Assembly: GCF_000400715.1 (NCBI RefSeq)
Contig: NZ_KE007347.1
Span: 1,772,582-1,836,581, forward strand
Direction: 5' to 3'
DNA: 64,000 nucleotides
DNA from: Acinetobacter genomosp. 15BJ
GTDB taxonomy: Bacteria; Pseudomonadota; Gammaproteobacteria; Pseudomonadales; Moraxellaceae
Shown here: positions 1 through 10,543 of the stretch, in pieces
Numbering within the stretch: position 1 is the first letter of the stretch
Layout of the letters: the number at the start of each line of letters is the position of its first letter
Notes under the pieces: generated by a model
Database searches by the model: none
What the model was told of the DNA's origin: nothing
Seen by the model: the letters and a program-made list of their open reading frames with translations, nothing else
Program-made: the position numbers and the translations under genes

Positions 1-574
1 CAATGGTACAACCTGTGGTTAATGCTGAACCTATTTTCCAGCATCCAATCATCAGAGAAAAATTCCACGGTACAATCCCTGCCACCACGCCAACAGGTTG
101 GCGTAAGGTATAGGCTGTATATTTTTCTCCATTCATGGAGGGAATTGAGGGTTGCATGGTTTGCCCATGAATTTTGGTTGCCCAGCCCGCAAAATACCTT
201 AAAAATACAATTGTTTGAGCCACTTCCAAATGTCGAGCCAGATTAATCAACTTCCCTGTGGTCAAGGTTTCTAACTGCGCCAATTCTTCAGCATGTTGTT
301 CGACCAAATCAGCTAATTTATTTAACTTTAAACCACGTTCATAAGGCGGCGTATTGGCCCAAGCATGATGAAAGGCCTCATACGCACTCTGAACCGCTTT
401 TTCCACTTCGTTTTGAGTTGCGATAGCAATGGTTGAAACCACCTGTTCTGTCGCAGGGTTGATCAACTCAATCCGTTCTGATGTTTCTGCTGGAATGGTT
501 TGACCATCAATAAAGTGACCATGCTGACGAGCCATAAATTGCTGTACACTTGCTAGAATCTGTACTTCACTCAT
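1..574 (-). CDS. Aldehyde dehydrogenase, N-terminal part (runs off window)
   Basis: Reading leftward from an ATG at 574, the frame is open to the window edge (about 191 residues). It contains PPYERG, a helix typical of the ALDH coenzyme domain, and then IVPWNFSL near the edge, the PWN motif whose Asn stabilises the thiohemiacetal intermediate. The catalytic Cys and Glu lie beyond the window. The family oxidises aldehydes to carboxylic acids with NAD(P)+. The gene is 42 bp downstream of the GMC oxidoreductase and on the same strand, so the pair probably performs alcohol or amine to aldehyde to acid oxidation. The substrate cannot be told from sequence; indole-acetaldehyde would suit the neighbouring tynA and iac genes. 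Confidence 0.88.
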   Translation of the reverse strand, partial: MSEVQILASVQQFMARQHGHFIDGQTIPAETSERIELINPATEQVVSTIAIATQNEVEKAVQSAYEAFHHAWANTPPYERGLKLNKLADLVEQHAEELAQLETLTTGKLINLARHLEVAQTIVFLRYFAGWATKIHGQTMQPSIPSMNGEKYTAYTLRQPVGVVAGIVPWNFSLMIGCWKIGSALTTGCTI

Positions 575-616
575 TATTTTTTCCTCTTGAATGTCTAAAT
601 ACTGCAATCACCGCAA

Positions 617-2224
617 TTAAGCGACCTGATTTAAAATAAATTCAGCACCACGCTCGCCAATCATGATGGCAATGGCGTTGGTGTTTCCGCTTGGAACTTG
701 TGGGCAAATTGAACAATCGATGACGCGTAAATTTTGGAAACCATGTACTTTAAGGGTCTGGTCTGTAACTGAATCTTTTGGTGCATTGCCCATTTTGCAA
801 CTACCCGCAGGGTGATAAACCGTTTTAATGTTCTGACGCATCCATTTATCAATCGCGGCGACATTCTCAGGATCAATATTTGCAGGCTCAATGACCTCTT
901 GAACAATGGCTTGTAATGCAGGTTGTTGTAATAAACGCAGTCCAGCCTGCACCGCACGAATATTGGCATCAATATCCTCTTGGTGACCTAAGTAGTTTGG
1001 ATCAATGATCGGCATTGCATTCGGATCTTTACTACTTAAACGTAGAGTTCCTCGCGCTTTTGGCTGTATATGTCCGACTTTAATGGTCAGCCCATGTGCT
1101 TGAGCTGTGCCTTTTTCACCAGGGGTATTATCAAAATTATCCAGTACAGGCAGGAAATGAAACTGTACGTCAGGTCGGCCACCTTTGTTAGTGTCGATAA
1201 AGCCCCCGCCTTCAAGAATATTTGAGGTCAACACACCTGAACGGGTAAATTGCCATTGCAAAAAGTTCCGCACCGCTTTTAAGCCCTGATCTTCCCCAAG
1301 CAAGCTATTATTGGTTTTTACCGTAGCATTGACCGACATATGTAAATGATCATGAAAATTTTCGCCCACAGGCAAGTCTTGGATACATTCAATTCCGAGT
1401 TCATCTAAATGCTGTTTTGGGCCAATGCCAGAAAGTAATAAAACTTTAGGGCTGCCAATAGCGCCAGCACTCACAATCACTTCTTTAGCTGCATTTACGG
1501 TCGTCTCTGGCTTTCCAGCAATGCTAAATGTCACGCCTGTTGCTTGATTGCCTTGAGTTTCAATTTTATGTACCAGTGCATCGGTAATGACGGTGAGATC
1601 TGGATGATGCTCAACTGATTTTAAATAGGTTTTTGAGGTACTGGCTCTTTCACCCTTTTGTGTTGTCGTCTGATAAAACCCAACACCTGCCTGGTCCCAA
1701 CCATTGATATCATTGACATAGTTCATTCCCATTTGCTGACCTGCTTTAATGCAAGCAAGGGTTAAAGGATGGCGATAGCGGTTTTCGCTAACGGGTAAAA
1801 TGCCATCCTGTCCGTGGTATTCGTCAGCAAGGCTTTCATTTTTTTCTGCTTTTTTAAAGAATGGCAGCACATCTTGATAAGACCAGTTACTGCATCCCCA
1901 TTCCGATGCCCATAAATCATAGTCCTGACGTTGTCCACGACAATAAATCATGCCATTGACTGAACTGCCACCACCTAATACTTTGCCTTGTGCAAGGATC
2001 ATTTCTCGGTGATTACAGTGTTGTTGTGGAACCGTCATATACGGCCATGATTTTTGTTGGAATACTTTAATCACGGTTGCAGGAATCATATGAAACAGAC
2101 TACTGTCTTTGCTTCCTGCCTCAAGTACCAGCACTCGTCCTGCTTTAGCCTGTAATAACCTTGCTGCAACCACACAGCCCGCTGAACCTGCTCCAATAAT
2201 GATGTAGTCATACTCTTTATCCAT
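617..2224 (-). CDS. GMC-family FAD-dependent oxidoreductase (choline/alcohol dehydrogenase-like)
   Basis: 535 residues, the usual length for bacterial BetA/AlkJ-type GMC enzymes. The N-terminus has the ADP-binding motif IIGAGSAGC (about residues 9-17) for FAD. The first GMC signature region (GKVLGGGSSVNGM) is near residue 80 and the second (SAGAIGSPKVLLLSG) near 250. The catalytic His lies in YHPAGSCKMG near 470, followed by SGNTNAIAIMIGERG near 515. It oxidises a primary alcohol to an aldehyde in the cytoplasm. It sits between a porin gene and an aldehyde dehydrogenase on the same strand, which fits an alcohol-to-acid route. BetA itself is possible, but no betB/betI/betT context is visible. 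Confidence 0.88.
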   Translation of the reverse strand: MDKEYDYIIIGAGSAGCVVAARLLQAKAGRVLVLEAGSKDSSLFHMIPATVIKVFQQKSWPYMTVPQQHCNHREMILAQGKVLGGGSSVNGMIYCRGQRQDYDLWASEWGCSNWSYQDVLPFFKKAEKNESLADEYHGQDGILPVSENRYRHPLTLACIKAGQQMGMNYVNDINGWDQAGVGFYQTTTQKGERASTSKTYLKSVEHHPDLTVITDALVHKIETQGNQATGVTFSIAGKPETTVNAAKEVIVSAGAIGSPKVLLLSGIGPKQHLDELGIECIQDLPVGENFHDHLHMSVNATVKTNNSLLGEDQGLKAVRNFLQWQFTRSGVLTSNILEGGGFIDTNKGGRPDVQFHFLPVLDNFDNTPGEKGTAQAHGLTIKVGHIQPKARGTLRLSSKDPNAMPIIDPNYLGHQEDIDANIRAVQAGLRLLQQPALQAIVQEVIEPANIDPENVAAIDKWMRQNIKTVYHPAGSCKMGNAPKDSVTDQTLKVHGFQNLRVIDCSICPQVPSGNTNAIAIMIGERGAEFILNQVA

Positions 2225-2290
2225 CTGATCTCATCCTAAACGTCTTTCTCTGACTGCATTGTTAATCGATCCAAACACCCCAAATCTGAT

Positions 2291-3568
2291 TTAATAGATG
2301 TATTGCAGAATCAACTGTGCATATAGATTGGTTTTGTCATCGTAGTTTTGTGTGCCACCGCTGTGGATATCATGCTTTGGCTTATACAGTCCGATCAGCG
2401 GAATAACGGTGAGATTGTTATTTACTGACCAAACTGAAAACACATCTAGTTCATGCCCATCGACATTGACCAATGACTTATTTACGGTTTGAAACTTATA
2501 AGCCAAAGCACCCAACATAAAATTTTCTTTTAGATTCATCATGTAAGAAACTTGATGAATATCGGCATTTTTATTAAAGGGTCCTGCATAATTTCCAGCA
2601 ACTTCACCCTGAAACCATGTTCCAAATCCAACCGTATTGCCGTAAAACATTGGGTCATACTGATCGGAAAAATGGCTGAAACGATAACCTATTGACGGTG
2701 TATATTTTGTAGATAAGAAGTTATAGTTCAGCCCCAGATAGCCCGCATTTTCCGTGCTGTTCTGTTTATCCTGAACCACCCATTCAGACTTTATTTGTAG
2801 TTCAGGTAAGGCTTGATAGTTCAAGCGTAAGGCATAATTCTTAAGATCCTTACGTCCTGAAATGTGTTCGGCATCTTCAAGGTCCAAGACATTTAAATAA
2901 GTAAAACCGATGCCTTTATCTTTGAGTTGGTAGATCAGATCAGTCACAAACAGTTCTGATGAAAATTGTGCTTTGTTATTCGACTTTAAATATGCCAGTT
3001 TTAGCGTTGTATCTTGTTGCGGTTTATATTGCAGCAGACTGCTAAAATCGAAGCTGCGTCGTGCTGCCAGATAATAGGCCCCTCCTCGATCCAGTGCCCC
3101 ATCCGCAGGTACTTTACCCAGATTTAATGCATCACCCGCAATGAAAAATCCATCACCGATCATGATATTTTGCCGACCGATACTGAAATTGTAGGTCGTC
3201 AATTCATCTTTATGGGTACCATCTTTAAAGCCAATCACCCATTCATTCACGTCAGTTTTACGTTCTTGACCATTACTATTTTGACCAGCATCACCATCGC
3301 CCCATGTCGCTGAGCTGATCCCGCTTAAACTGGCATAGAGCTGATGGTTTTGAAATGTTTGCTGCCCTTTGGCCCCATATTTAAGATGTCCTTCTTGCCA
3401 ATTGATACGCTGGTCATCAATGTCTTCACCGTTATAGCCTTTAGCACTGCTAAAAGCACCAAAGGTTGCTTCAAAAATCGGGTTAATTTCAAGCTCACCT
3501 GCATATGCAGTTGAAAAACATGAGACAAAGAGAGTCCCTCTCATCACATGAGAAAATAAAGTTTTCAT
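2291..3568 (-). CDS. Outer-membrane porin, substrate-specific channel type
   Basis: 425 residues with a cleavable signal peptide (hydrophobic segment ending in AYA near residue 23). The remainder alternates short aromatic-rich strands and polar turns and ends in an aromatic residue (QYIY), the usual beta-barrel insertion signal. Length and pattern fit the OprD-like or related catabolic porins that Acinetobacter places in degradation operons. It lies between tynA and the GMC gene on the same strand, so it probably admits the amine, alcohol or acid that the group consumes. The exact porin family was not resolved. Confidence 0.75.
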   Translation of the reverse strand: MKTLFSHVMRGTLFVSCFSTAYAGELEINPIFEATFGAFSSAKGYNGEDIDDQRINWQEGHLKYGAKGQQTFQNHQLYASLSGISSATWGDGDAGQNSNGQERKTDVNEWVIGFKDGTHKDELTTYNFSIGRQNIMIGDGFFIAGDALNLGKVPADGALDRGGAYYLAARRSFDFSSLLQYKPQQDTTLKLAYLKSNNKAQFSSELFVTDLIYQLKDKGIGFTYLNVLDLEDAEHISGRKDLKNYALRLNYQALPELQIKSEWVVQDKQNSTENAGYLGLNYNFLSTKYTPSIGYRFSHFSDQYDPMFYGNTVGFGTWFQGEVAGNYAGPFNKNADIHQVSYMMNLKENFMLGALAYKFQTVNKSLVNVDGHELDVFSVWSVNNNLTVIPLIGLYKPKHDIHSGGTQNYDDKTNLYAQLILQYIY

Positions 3569-3611
3569 ACAAAATTCCTTTTTGTCAGCGATCTACTCAA
3601 CGCTCAGTTTT

Positions 3612-3630
3612 GGGTAATCTTCGATTACCC
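3612..3630. other. Perfect 8-bp hairpin between tynA and porin genes
   Basis: Arms GGGTAATC and GATTACCC around a TTC loop. There is no U-run on either side. It could be an mRNA-stability hairpin, a weak terminator that lowers porin expression relative to tynA, or a protein site. Confidence 0.5.
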
Positions 3631-3650
3631 ATGTAACTTAATCTGCGTTT

Positions 3651-5957
3651 TTAGTGATGCTCGTGCTGGGCATGTTCCTGTTCCTCACCCAAGTTTAAAG
3701 TCGGGGTGTTGTCGAAGAAATTCCACGGTTTGATCAAGGTATAAACCCATTCTGTCGGCATGATTGGCCACTCTTCGGCACGTGCCACATGGGTGGTTCC
3801 TGTGGTCATCCAGACCACAAGGTCTTTATTTTCAATATTTTCATTGTTCTGAATAAACTGACCTAAACCCGTATCATGAGTTGAACGGTTCGAATATTTC
3901 CCTTCAGGATAGCGTTCATCTGGATTGTATTGTGTCACCCAAATTTGTTTATCCATAAAGTTAAGGCGTTTAAATAGCCATTCATCTGGGGCAAAATTGG
4001 CACCCTTCGCCACTGGGTGAGTTCCGCCAGCAAACGGAATTAATTGGTAAGAAACGGGATTGCCTAATTTATTTTCCTTATTGAAATTGGTAAGTAAGCG
4101 AATGGTAGATGGATCAAACTTTTCAGCCGCGTTTTGCTCATTGCTAATCACTTTACTGTCAATTTGCATCGAACTGGTACGCACACCGCCTCGATCATTG
4201 GCCTTCACCACTGGGTCCATGTGCATAAAGCTATTATTTTCTCCATCAACATCCAGATCTAAGCGGAAGTTATAGATGTGTTGATGGGTTGTACCCACAA
4301 TATTATGGTCAATTAAAGTGCCATATTTGGTGTCTTCCTTAGCGGTACTGTCATGCATAGTTCGTGCTTTAACACCTTTAACCGCTTCAATCCCTGTCGC
4401 ACCTGCATTAATTCCAATCACGCCATTTTGAGCAAAGACCCAGTCAAACATGTAATCATAATTTCCAACGGTACTAATCCAGCGCACCACAAGTTCACGA
4501 CGTGCTTCACTGGCATCTTGATCACCAAAAATCTCTTGGTGTTTGTACTCAGGTCCTGCATAACGCTCAAAAATAGCGATGGCATTTGGAATAATCTGTG
4601 GTTGGCCTTTGTAGTCGGCAATCACTGCATCCAGTAACACCGCATTTTCTGGCGCATCGGTACCCAGTTGAATATTTGAGGTTAGGGTTCCCATGCCATA
4701 CTCACCTGAATCCAGATAAGATTTGAAGTACCATCCCATATCTGGGTCACCATAAGGAACTACCATGCCGCCAAGATTCCCTTCATACATGACCTTGCGT
4801 TTTACGCCTTTATCTTTATATGTGACCGTTGAAAGCTGGAGACCGACACGTGAGTCTAGCGCCACATGGAAACACCAGTTACCCCAATGTACGGTTTGTC
4901 CTGTAATGGTAAAGTTCTTGCCTTCGGGTTCACTGATATCGAGCGGTTTGATTTTCGGTGGCTGAGTATTCTTGGTGGCATAGGGCCGATCTGCCATCGG
5001 TACAGGAATCATGGCGCCTTCTTCAATTTTAATAATTTTTTCTTTGTCTAAATCCACCACGGCAACCAAGTTCTCAATCGGATGTGCCCAATAGTTACCA
5101 TCTCCAGTATCCAAATAAGACACGACTTTTAAAACATTGAGTTGTTTATCTAAGCCATCTTTACCGCCAAAATAGCCCACTGTTAATGGATTGGTAACCA
5201 CTTTCTTAACATCGGTGATACCACGTTTACGCAAAGCGTCCTGATATTCTTTGCTGGCCTCAATCACACGCTGAACCGTCTCGAAATTATCCAGTAACAC
5301 CATGCCATGTGTATCTTTTAATATATTCCATTTGCTGACTTGTTGTGTAGTCAGGTTCACTTCACCTTCAATTGCCTGATTACCTTTTAATAAAATGAAC
5401 GACGCTACACGGTCATCTTTATATTCTTTATGATTAATAAAGAAATCCCAGACTTTGGCCTTTTCTGGCTCTTTCAGCTTCAACTCGGCAAAACGCATAT
5501 TTTTATAGGCATATTTTGAGCGATTAATGACATCAAAGGTCTTTTTAATTTCTGCCGTATTTAAACTATTAAGGGGATGAAAAGTATTTTCAATTTTAAA
5601 GGTCTGATCTAGCCCCGACTGGAACACTTCATTGAAAAAGTCTTTCCCAATAACAGGTTTACCCTCTTTAATGAGTACTGGGACACTCAGTTTTAAGGGT
5701 TTTCCGTTAACCAAGACCTGATCTGAATTGGGTTTGGCTCTGACCACAATAGAACCTTTGGAAATGGTATAGCTATTGGTGAAATCATCTTTGACTACTT
5801 TGGCACCCTGCTCACTCATGTTTTGATACAGTGGTACCAATTCGGCAGCCTCACCATGCGCATAAGCGATAGTATGAACACCCCACAAGCCCGCAGCGAT
5901 GGATAAGTTAAGTGCCAGTATTTTTTGTATCTCTTTAAATAATATTGGTTTATGCAT
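3651..5957 (-). CDS. tynA: Periplasmic copper-containing primary-amine oxidase
   Basis: About 768 residues with an N-terminal signal segment ending in AYAHG. The N-terminal domain is the copper amine oxidase D1 type (VLVNGKPL, PVLIKEGKPVIG). The catalytic domain carries NYDY near residue 500; its Tyr is self-processed to topaquinone. Copper ligands are in THQHIYNF near 557 and in TTHVARAEEW near 727. These spacings match E. coli TynA. The enzyme oxidises aromatic amines (phenylethylamine, tyramine, tryptamine) to aldehydes, releasing NH3 and H2O2. ATG at 5957 is preferred over the GTG one codon upstream because AGGA precedes it at suitable spacing. The adjacent FeaR-like gene supports this identity. 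Confidence 0.93.
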   Translation of the reverse strand: MHKPILFKEIQKILALNLSIAAGLWGVHTIAYAHGEAAELVPLYQNMSEQGAKVVKDDFTNSYTISKGSIVVRAKPNSDQVLVNGKPLKLSVPVLIKEGKPVIGKDFFNEVFQSGLDQTFKIENTFHPLNSLNTAEIKKTFDVINRSKYAYKNMRFAELKLKEPEKAKVWDFFINHKEYKDDRVASFILLKGNQAIEGEVNLTTQQVSKWNILKDTHGMVLLDNFETVQRVIEASKEYQDALRKRGITDVKKVVTNPLTVGYFGGKDGLDKQLNVLKVVSYLDTGDGNYWAHPIENLVAVVDLDKEKIIKIEEGAMIPVPMADRPYATKNTQPPKIKPLDISEPEGKNFTITGQTVHWGNWCFHVALDSRVGLQLSTVTYKDKGVKRKVMYEGNLGGMVVPYGDPDMGWYFKSYLDSGEYGMGTLTSNIQLGTDAPENAVLLDAVIADYKGQPQIIPNAIAIFERYAGPEYKHQEIFGDQDASEARRELVVRWISTVGNYDYMFDWVFAQNGVIGINAGATGIEAVKGVKARTMHDSTAKEDTKYGTLIDHNIVGTTHQHIYNFRLDLDVDGENNSFMHMDPVVKANDRGGVRTSSMQIDSKVISNEQNAAEKFDPSTIRLLTNFNKENKLGNPVSYQLIPFAGGTHPVAKGANFAPDEWLFKRLNFMDKQIWVTQYNPDERYPEGKYSNRSTHDTGLGQFIQNNENIENKDLVVWMTTGTTHVARAEEWPIMPTEWVYTLIKPWNFFDNTPTLNLGEEQEHAQHEHH

Positions 5958-6168
5958 CACGTTGATCCTTTTTATCTATCCCTGAGCGATCTGTATCAGA
6001 TCGTTAAAATGCTCTTTGCTCTGTGTGCAGCAGCTAAAATCATCTTCATATTTCAAGTCGATTGAAGCGCTTTAATCTTCCCTTATTGGTTTAATTTCAA
6101 CACAGTTGCATGGGTCTAGCTTGTCCAAGAATGACGCGGAACTTGTCTAAAAATGACATCTAAAATGT

Positions 6169-7086
6169 TTAAGCCAACATCGTTTCTCTAAACTCTTTCG
6201 GAGAGACACCATAGGTTTTTTTGAAGATCTTTGAAAAATGAGCACCATCCCAAAAGCCCCATTTCAGCGCTATTTGAGTAATGGAACTCTGCTTGTTTCT
6301 TTTATCCAGCAGATCTGTTTTGACCTTCTCGAGTCTTTTGATCTGTATGTATTTATTAATCGATAAATTTTCTTGTACAAATAATCGATACAGATGCCGT
6401 AACGATACTCCGATATGTGCAGCAATCAACTTAGGAGAGAGATCAGGTTTTGTCAGATTTTCGATAATATAGCGCTCGGCTTTTTCCAAAAGATTATTCT
6501 GATTATTATTGATGTTTCTATAATTAATGGTCGGTTTGATTAAGGCAATCAGTGCATCTTCAAAGGCATTGCCATCTTCCGATGCATACCAGAGTTTAAT
6601 ATTTTCGGGCGACATATTTTTCAAAATATTCTTCAGCAGAAAACCACTCATATTTTGGGTAATCAACTTACCAAAATATTCAGAACTAATATTCTCTTTC
6701 AGCAACTTTTCCCGTGACAGATGCACTGAAATTTGACTGACTAAACCTTGTGGAAACATTGAAATGGTTTCCACAGGATCTACCAAGACAATATCACCCT
6801 CATTTAAGGTCAAAGTTTCATTTTTATATTGCAGTAGCATCTTGCCCGAATTCTGCAAAATCAAAAAACAGAAACGATTATTGACTCGATCAATTTCATC
6901 CGCCTTTCGAACAATTTTATTGGCATTATTTTTAATAAAGGCAATCTCGGTATCACCCAGTAAAAAACATTGCACTTCACCAATAAATAAATTCCGAGTC
7001 CCATCAAAATCTGTTTCAAAATTGCCGCACACATTCTTGATATGATGCGTCCACGTTAACAGTGCATCACTCACATATTGGTTCAT
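6169..7086 (-). CDS. feaR: AraC-family activator, FeaR-like
   Basis: 305 residues. The N-terminal half is a cupin-like sensing domain (LNEGDIVLVDP). The C-terminal 100 residues form two HTH motifs ending in the AraC signature (ITQIALKWGFWDGAHFSKIFKK...YGVSPKEFRE). The start is placed at 7086 (MNQYVSDALL) because GGGAG lies 7 nt upstream; an ATG 8 codons earlier has no ribosome site. In enterics FeaR activates tynA and feaB; the position directly upstream of tynA on the same strand suggests the same job here. Assignment to FeaR rests on context and general similarity. Confidence 0.75.
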   Translation of the reverse strand: MNQYVSDALLTWTHHIKNVCGNFETDFDGTRNLFIGEVQCFLLGDTEIAFIKNNANKIVRKADEIDRVNNRFCFLILQNSGKMLLQYKNETLTLNEGDIVLVDPVETISMFPQGLVSQISVHLSREKLLKENISSEYFGKLITQNMSGFLLKNILKNMSPENIKLWYASEDGNAFEDALIALIKPTINYRNINNNQNNLLEKAERYIIENLTKPDLSPKLIAAHIGVSLRHLYRLFVQENLSINKYIQIKRLEKVKTDLLDKRNKQSSITQIALKWGFWDGAHFSKIFKKTYGVSPKEFRETMLA

Positions 7087-7285
7087 CTCTTCGCTCCCTG
7101 TGCTGTGCAATTACTAAAGTTTGTTCTTTAGCGCTGGTGCCCTATTTTGGCTGGTGTACAATTATGTTTGATAAACAAACAAATTGTGTGCCAAAAATTC
7201 CTCGTCCTTGGAATTCATTTTTGATTATAACCAACGAGCAATAAAGCAGCTGATAAATCGATTCAATTTATCAGCTTCACCCAGC

Positions 7286-8260
<975 letters not shown>

Positions 8261-8311
8261 TTATCCTGTTTCTGATCGATATTTGATACCGATTTATCCT
8301 GATTAAATCGC

Positions 8312-9265
8312 TTAAATATCCAGTACCAATCGTGCTGACTTAGAACGTGAACAGCACACCAATATCTGCTCATTACTGGCCTTTTCTTCATCGGTAAAAT
8401 ACACATCGCGATGATCAGGTTCACCTTCGATCACATCGCACATACAGGTACCACACACGCCTTGTTCACATGACATTTCAATCTCAATGCCTTCACGCGC
8501 CAGCGCCTGCAAAATGGTTTCTTCTGCATTGACCATAATGATCTTGCCACTTTGCTGTGCTACCACTTCAAATGCATCACCACCTGTTTCAACCTCAACC
8601 TGAAAATATTCCTTATGGATTTGCTGTTCAGGGAAGTTTTGTGTCAGGGCTAAATTGATAACCCAGTCCATAAAACCGTTTGGACCACAGGTATAGATAT
8701 GACTTTCTTTATCAATGTCTTGAATGGCAGATTGGAAAAACTCGCGATGGCTTGCTCCTTCCGATTTAAAATGAAAGGTCGTGAAAGGTGCCAAGATGCC
8801 ATGTTTAATTTCATCGACAAAAGCACAGCGTTCTGGGCTTGCGCCGCAGTAATGCAGTTCAAAAGATTTGCCTTCCTGTGCCAATTGATAGGCCATGGTA
8901 ATCAGTGGGGTAATCCCAATACCGCCACCCACCAGCACAGCATGTTTGGACTTGACTAAAGGAAACAGGTTCTTCGGTTCACTGACCTGAATCTGCATGC
9001 CATCTTTTAAATCATCAAAGGCCGACACTGAACCACCACGTGATTCTGGATCACGCAAAATCCCAAGTCGGAACTTACCGACATCATTCGGGTTTTGACA
9101 CAATGAGTACTGACGCACCATGCCATTGGGGAGGTGCACATCAATATGCGCACCAGCTTCAATTTTGGGTAATACGGTCGAATTTGCAGATTCAAATTCC
9201 ATGACTGCAACATTTCCACCTTCGACATGACGGTTTTTTACCACCACATTATAAAGTATCGTCAT
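8312..9265 (-). CDS. iacF: Ferredoxin reductase of the Rieske dioxygenase (FAD/FMN plus C-terminal 2Fe-2S)
   Basis: 317 residues. An N-terminal flavin domain (RQYSLCQNP) is followed by an NAD domain (VLVGGGIGITPLI) and a C-terminal plant-type 2Fe-2S domain with CEQGVCGTCMC and a later CCSRS cysteine. This is the phthalate-dioxygenase-reductase (VanB) layout. It passes electrons from NADH to the IacC oxygenase. The start is set at 9265 (MTILYN), where GGGAGAG is suitably spaced; an upstream ATG at 9319 overlaps iacE and lacks a ribosome site. It sits between iacE and iacG. Confidence 0.88.
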   Translation of the reverse strand: MTILYNVVVKNRHVEGGNVAVMEFESANSTVLPKIEAGAHIDVHLPNGMVRQYSLCQNPNDVGKFRLGILRDPESRGGSVSAFDDLKDGMQIQVSEPKNLFPLVKSKHAVLVGGGIGITPLITMAYQLAQEGKSFELHYCGASPERCAFVDEIKHGILAPFTTFHFKSEGASHREFFQSAIQDIDKESHIYTCGPNGFMDWVINLALTQNFPEQQIHKEYFQVEVETGGDAFEVVAQQSGKIIMVNAEETILQALAREGIEIEMSCEQGVCGTCMCDVIEGEPDHRDVYFTDEEKASNEQILVCCSRSKSARLVLDI

Positions 9266-9299
9266 GATTTCTCTCCCTGATATGCATCTCGCCGAAGGC

Positions 9300-10037
9300 T
9301 TAACGCATAAATAATCCACCGTTAATATCCCATGTCGCCCCTGTTACGAAAGCTGCACTAGGGCTTGCCAATAAAGCACAGGTTTCGGCAATAAATTCCA
9401 TGCTGCCCAAAGCTTTAACGGGGATATTTTGAATAAATTGCGCCATTTTCTCGTCAGACACCACGCTATGCACAATCGGCGATTCCATCGGTCCCGGTGC
9501 AATCGCATTCACAGTCACCCCTTTGGCTGCAAATTCTTTGGCAAAGATTTTAGTCAAGGTAATAATTGCACCTTTAGTAGAGGCATAATGTGCACCCGTC
9601 GCAGTCCCGCCATTTTGTCCAGCCAAAGAGGCCATATTGACGATACGGCCATAGCCTTGATCGGCCATAAATTTGCCAATGATCTGGCAAGACTGAAATG
9701 TGCCACGCTGATTAACCTGCGTGATCATGTCAAAATCCGCAGCACTAATCTCTAAAACTGGGGTTGCCTTGGTCATGGTGGCATTGTTAATCAGCACATC
9801 CAGCTTCGAAAATTTCTGCTGAATCCACTGCACGGCTGCATGGAAATCAGCCTCAACGGAAATATCCAGTTTCAGTGGAAATAGATTCTCTGCATGCGGA
9901 CTACCTGCTTTGGCTTGCTCTGCTTTCTCTAAGGTACTGGCAGATAAGATCACTTGATGCCCTTGCGCTGCAAAATACTCAGCAATGACATTCCCTAGAC
10001 CCGAAGCGGCACCTGTGACTAAAACAACCTGTTTCAT
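9300..10037 (-). CDS. iacE: Short-chain dehydrogenase of the iac pathway
   Basis: 245 residues, a classical SDR. TGAASGLG is the cofactor-binding motif near residue 8, NNAT near 87, and the catalytic Ser/YxxxK is in MASLAGQNG...YASTKGA near 140-157. IAPGP near 185 and a final WDINGGLFM segment complete the fold. It is expected to act on hydroxylated indole-acetate intermediates between IacA and the dioxygenase. It lies 10 bp after iacD in the operon. Confidence 0.88.
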   Translation of the reverse strand: MKQVVLVTGAASGLGNVIAEYFAAQGHQVILSASTLEKAEQAKAGSPHAENLFPLKLDISVEADFHAAVQWIQQKFSKLDVLINNATMTKATPVLEISAADFDMITQVNQRGTFQSCQIIGKFMADQGYGRIVNMASLAGQNGGTATGAHYASTKGAIITLTKIFAKEFAAKGVTVNAIAPGPMESPIVHSVVSDEKMAQFIQNIPVKALGSMEFIAETCALLASPSAAFVTGATWDINGGLFMR

Positions 10038-10047
10038 TTTTTCGCTC

Positions 10048-10533
10048 CTAGAGAATATAGCTGATACCCGCCAAGGTATCGGTTGAGTTAACTAAATTGA
10101 TAATTTTACGATTGATCTTAAAGCCTTGTTCCGCATCACGAACCAAATGGAAGGTCACATCAGCAGTGTAATGTTTGAGGCTTTCTTTACGGAATTCACG
10201 CAGGTTTTGTGCACAACGCAGAATGATTTCACCATCTTGATCTTTGACGATGCGAATACGCGAAACACTACGTACCGTATTGGCTTTGGGTGCAGTTGAA
10301 ATTGCTTCACCATTTTCCAAACGCTGTACCCGTAACTTACGCATATGATGATCGTCATAGGCATAGTTCAAATTGTTTTCATAATCGGTCAGTTTCGGAT
10401 CAATCGGGATGATATAGACGCCTTTTTCATTCCACAGATCCAGCCAAGTATCATGCTCAGAATGGTCCAGCATATCGGCTTCTGCCCAGATAAAAGCGGT
10501 CACTTCATTCAGTAAATTTAAATCAATTTTCAT
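10048..10533 (-). CDS. iacD: Aromatic-ring-hydroxylating dioxygenase beta subunit
   Basis: 161 residues, the usual size for the small (NTF2-fold) subunit. Features include FIWAEADMLDHSEHDTW near the N-terminus, the WLDLW...YIIPID segment, and VRSVSRIRI near the middle, all characteristic of BphE/NdoC-type subunits. It has no cofactor of its own and forms the alpha3beta3 oxygenase with IacC. It starts 10 bp after iacC ends. Confidence 0.88.
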   Translation of the reverse strand: MKIDLNLLNEVTAFIWAEADMLDHSEHDTWLDLWNEKGVYIIPIDPKLTDYENNLNYAYDDHHMRKLRVQRLENGEAISTAPKANTVRSVSRIRIVKDQDGEIILRCAQNLREFRKESLKHYTADVTFHLVRDAEQGFKINRKIINLVNSTDTLAGISYIL

Positions 10534-10543
10534 GGCGCTCTCC

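Noticed and set aside
22..246. Rightward 74-codon frame at the window start
   Set aside because: It is antisense to the aldehyde dehydrogenase frame, which has clear family motifs.
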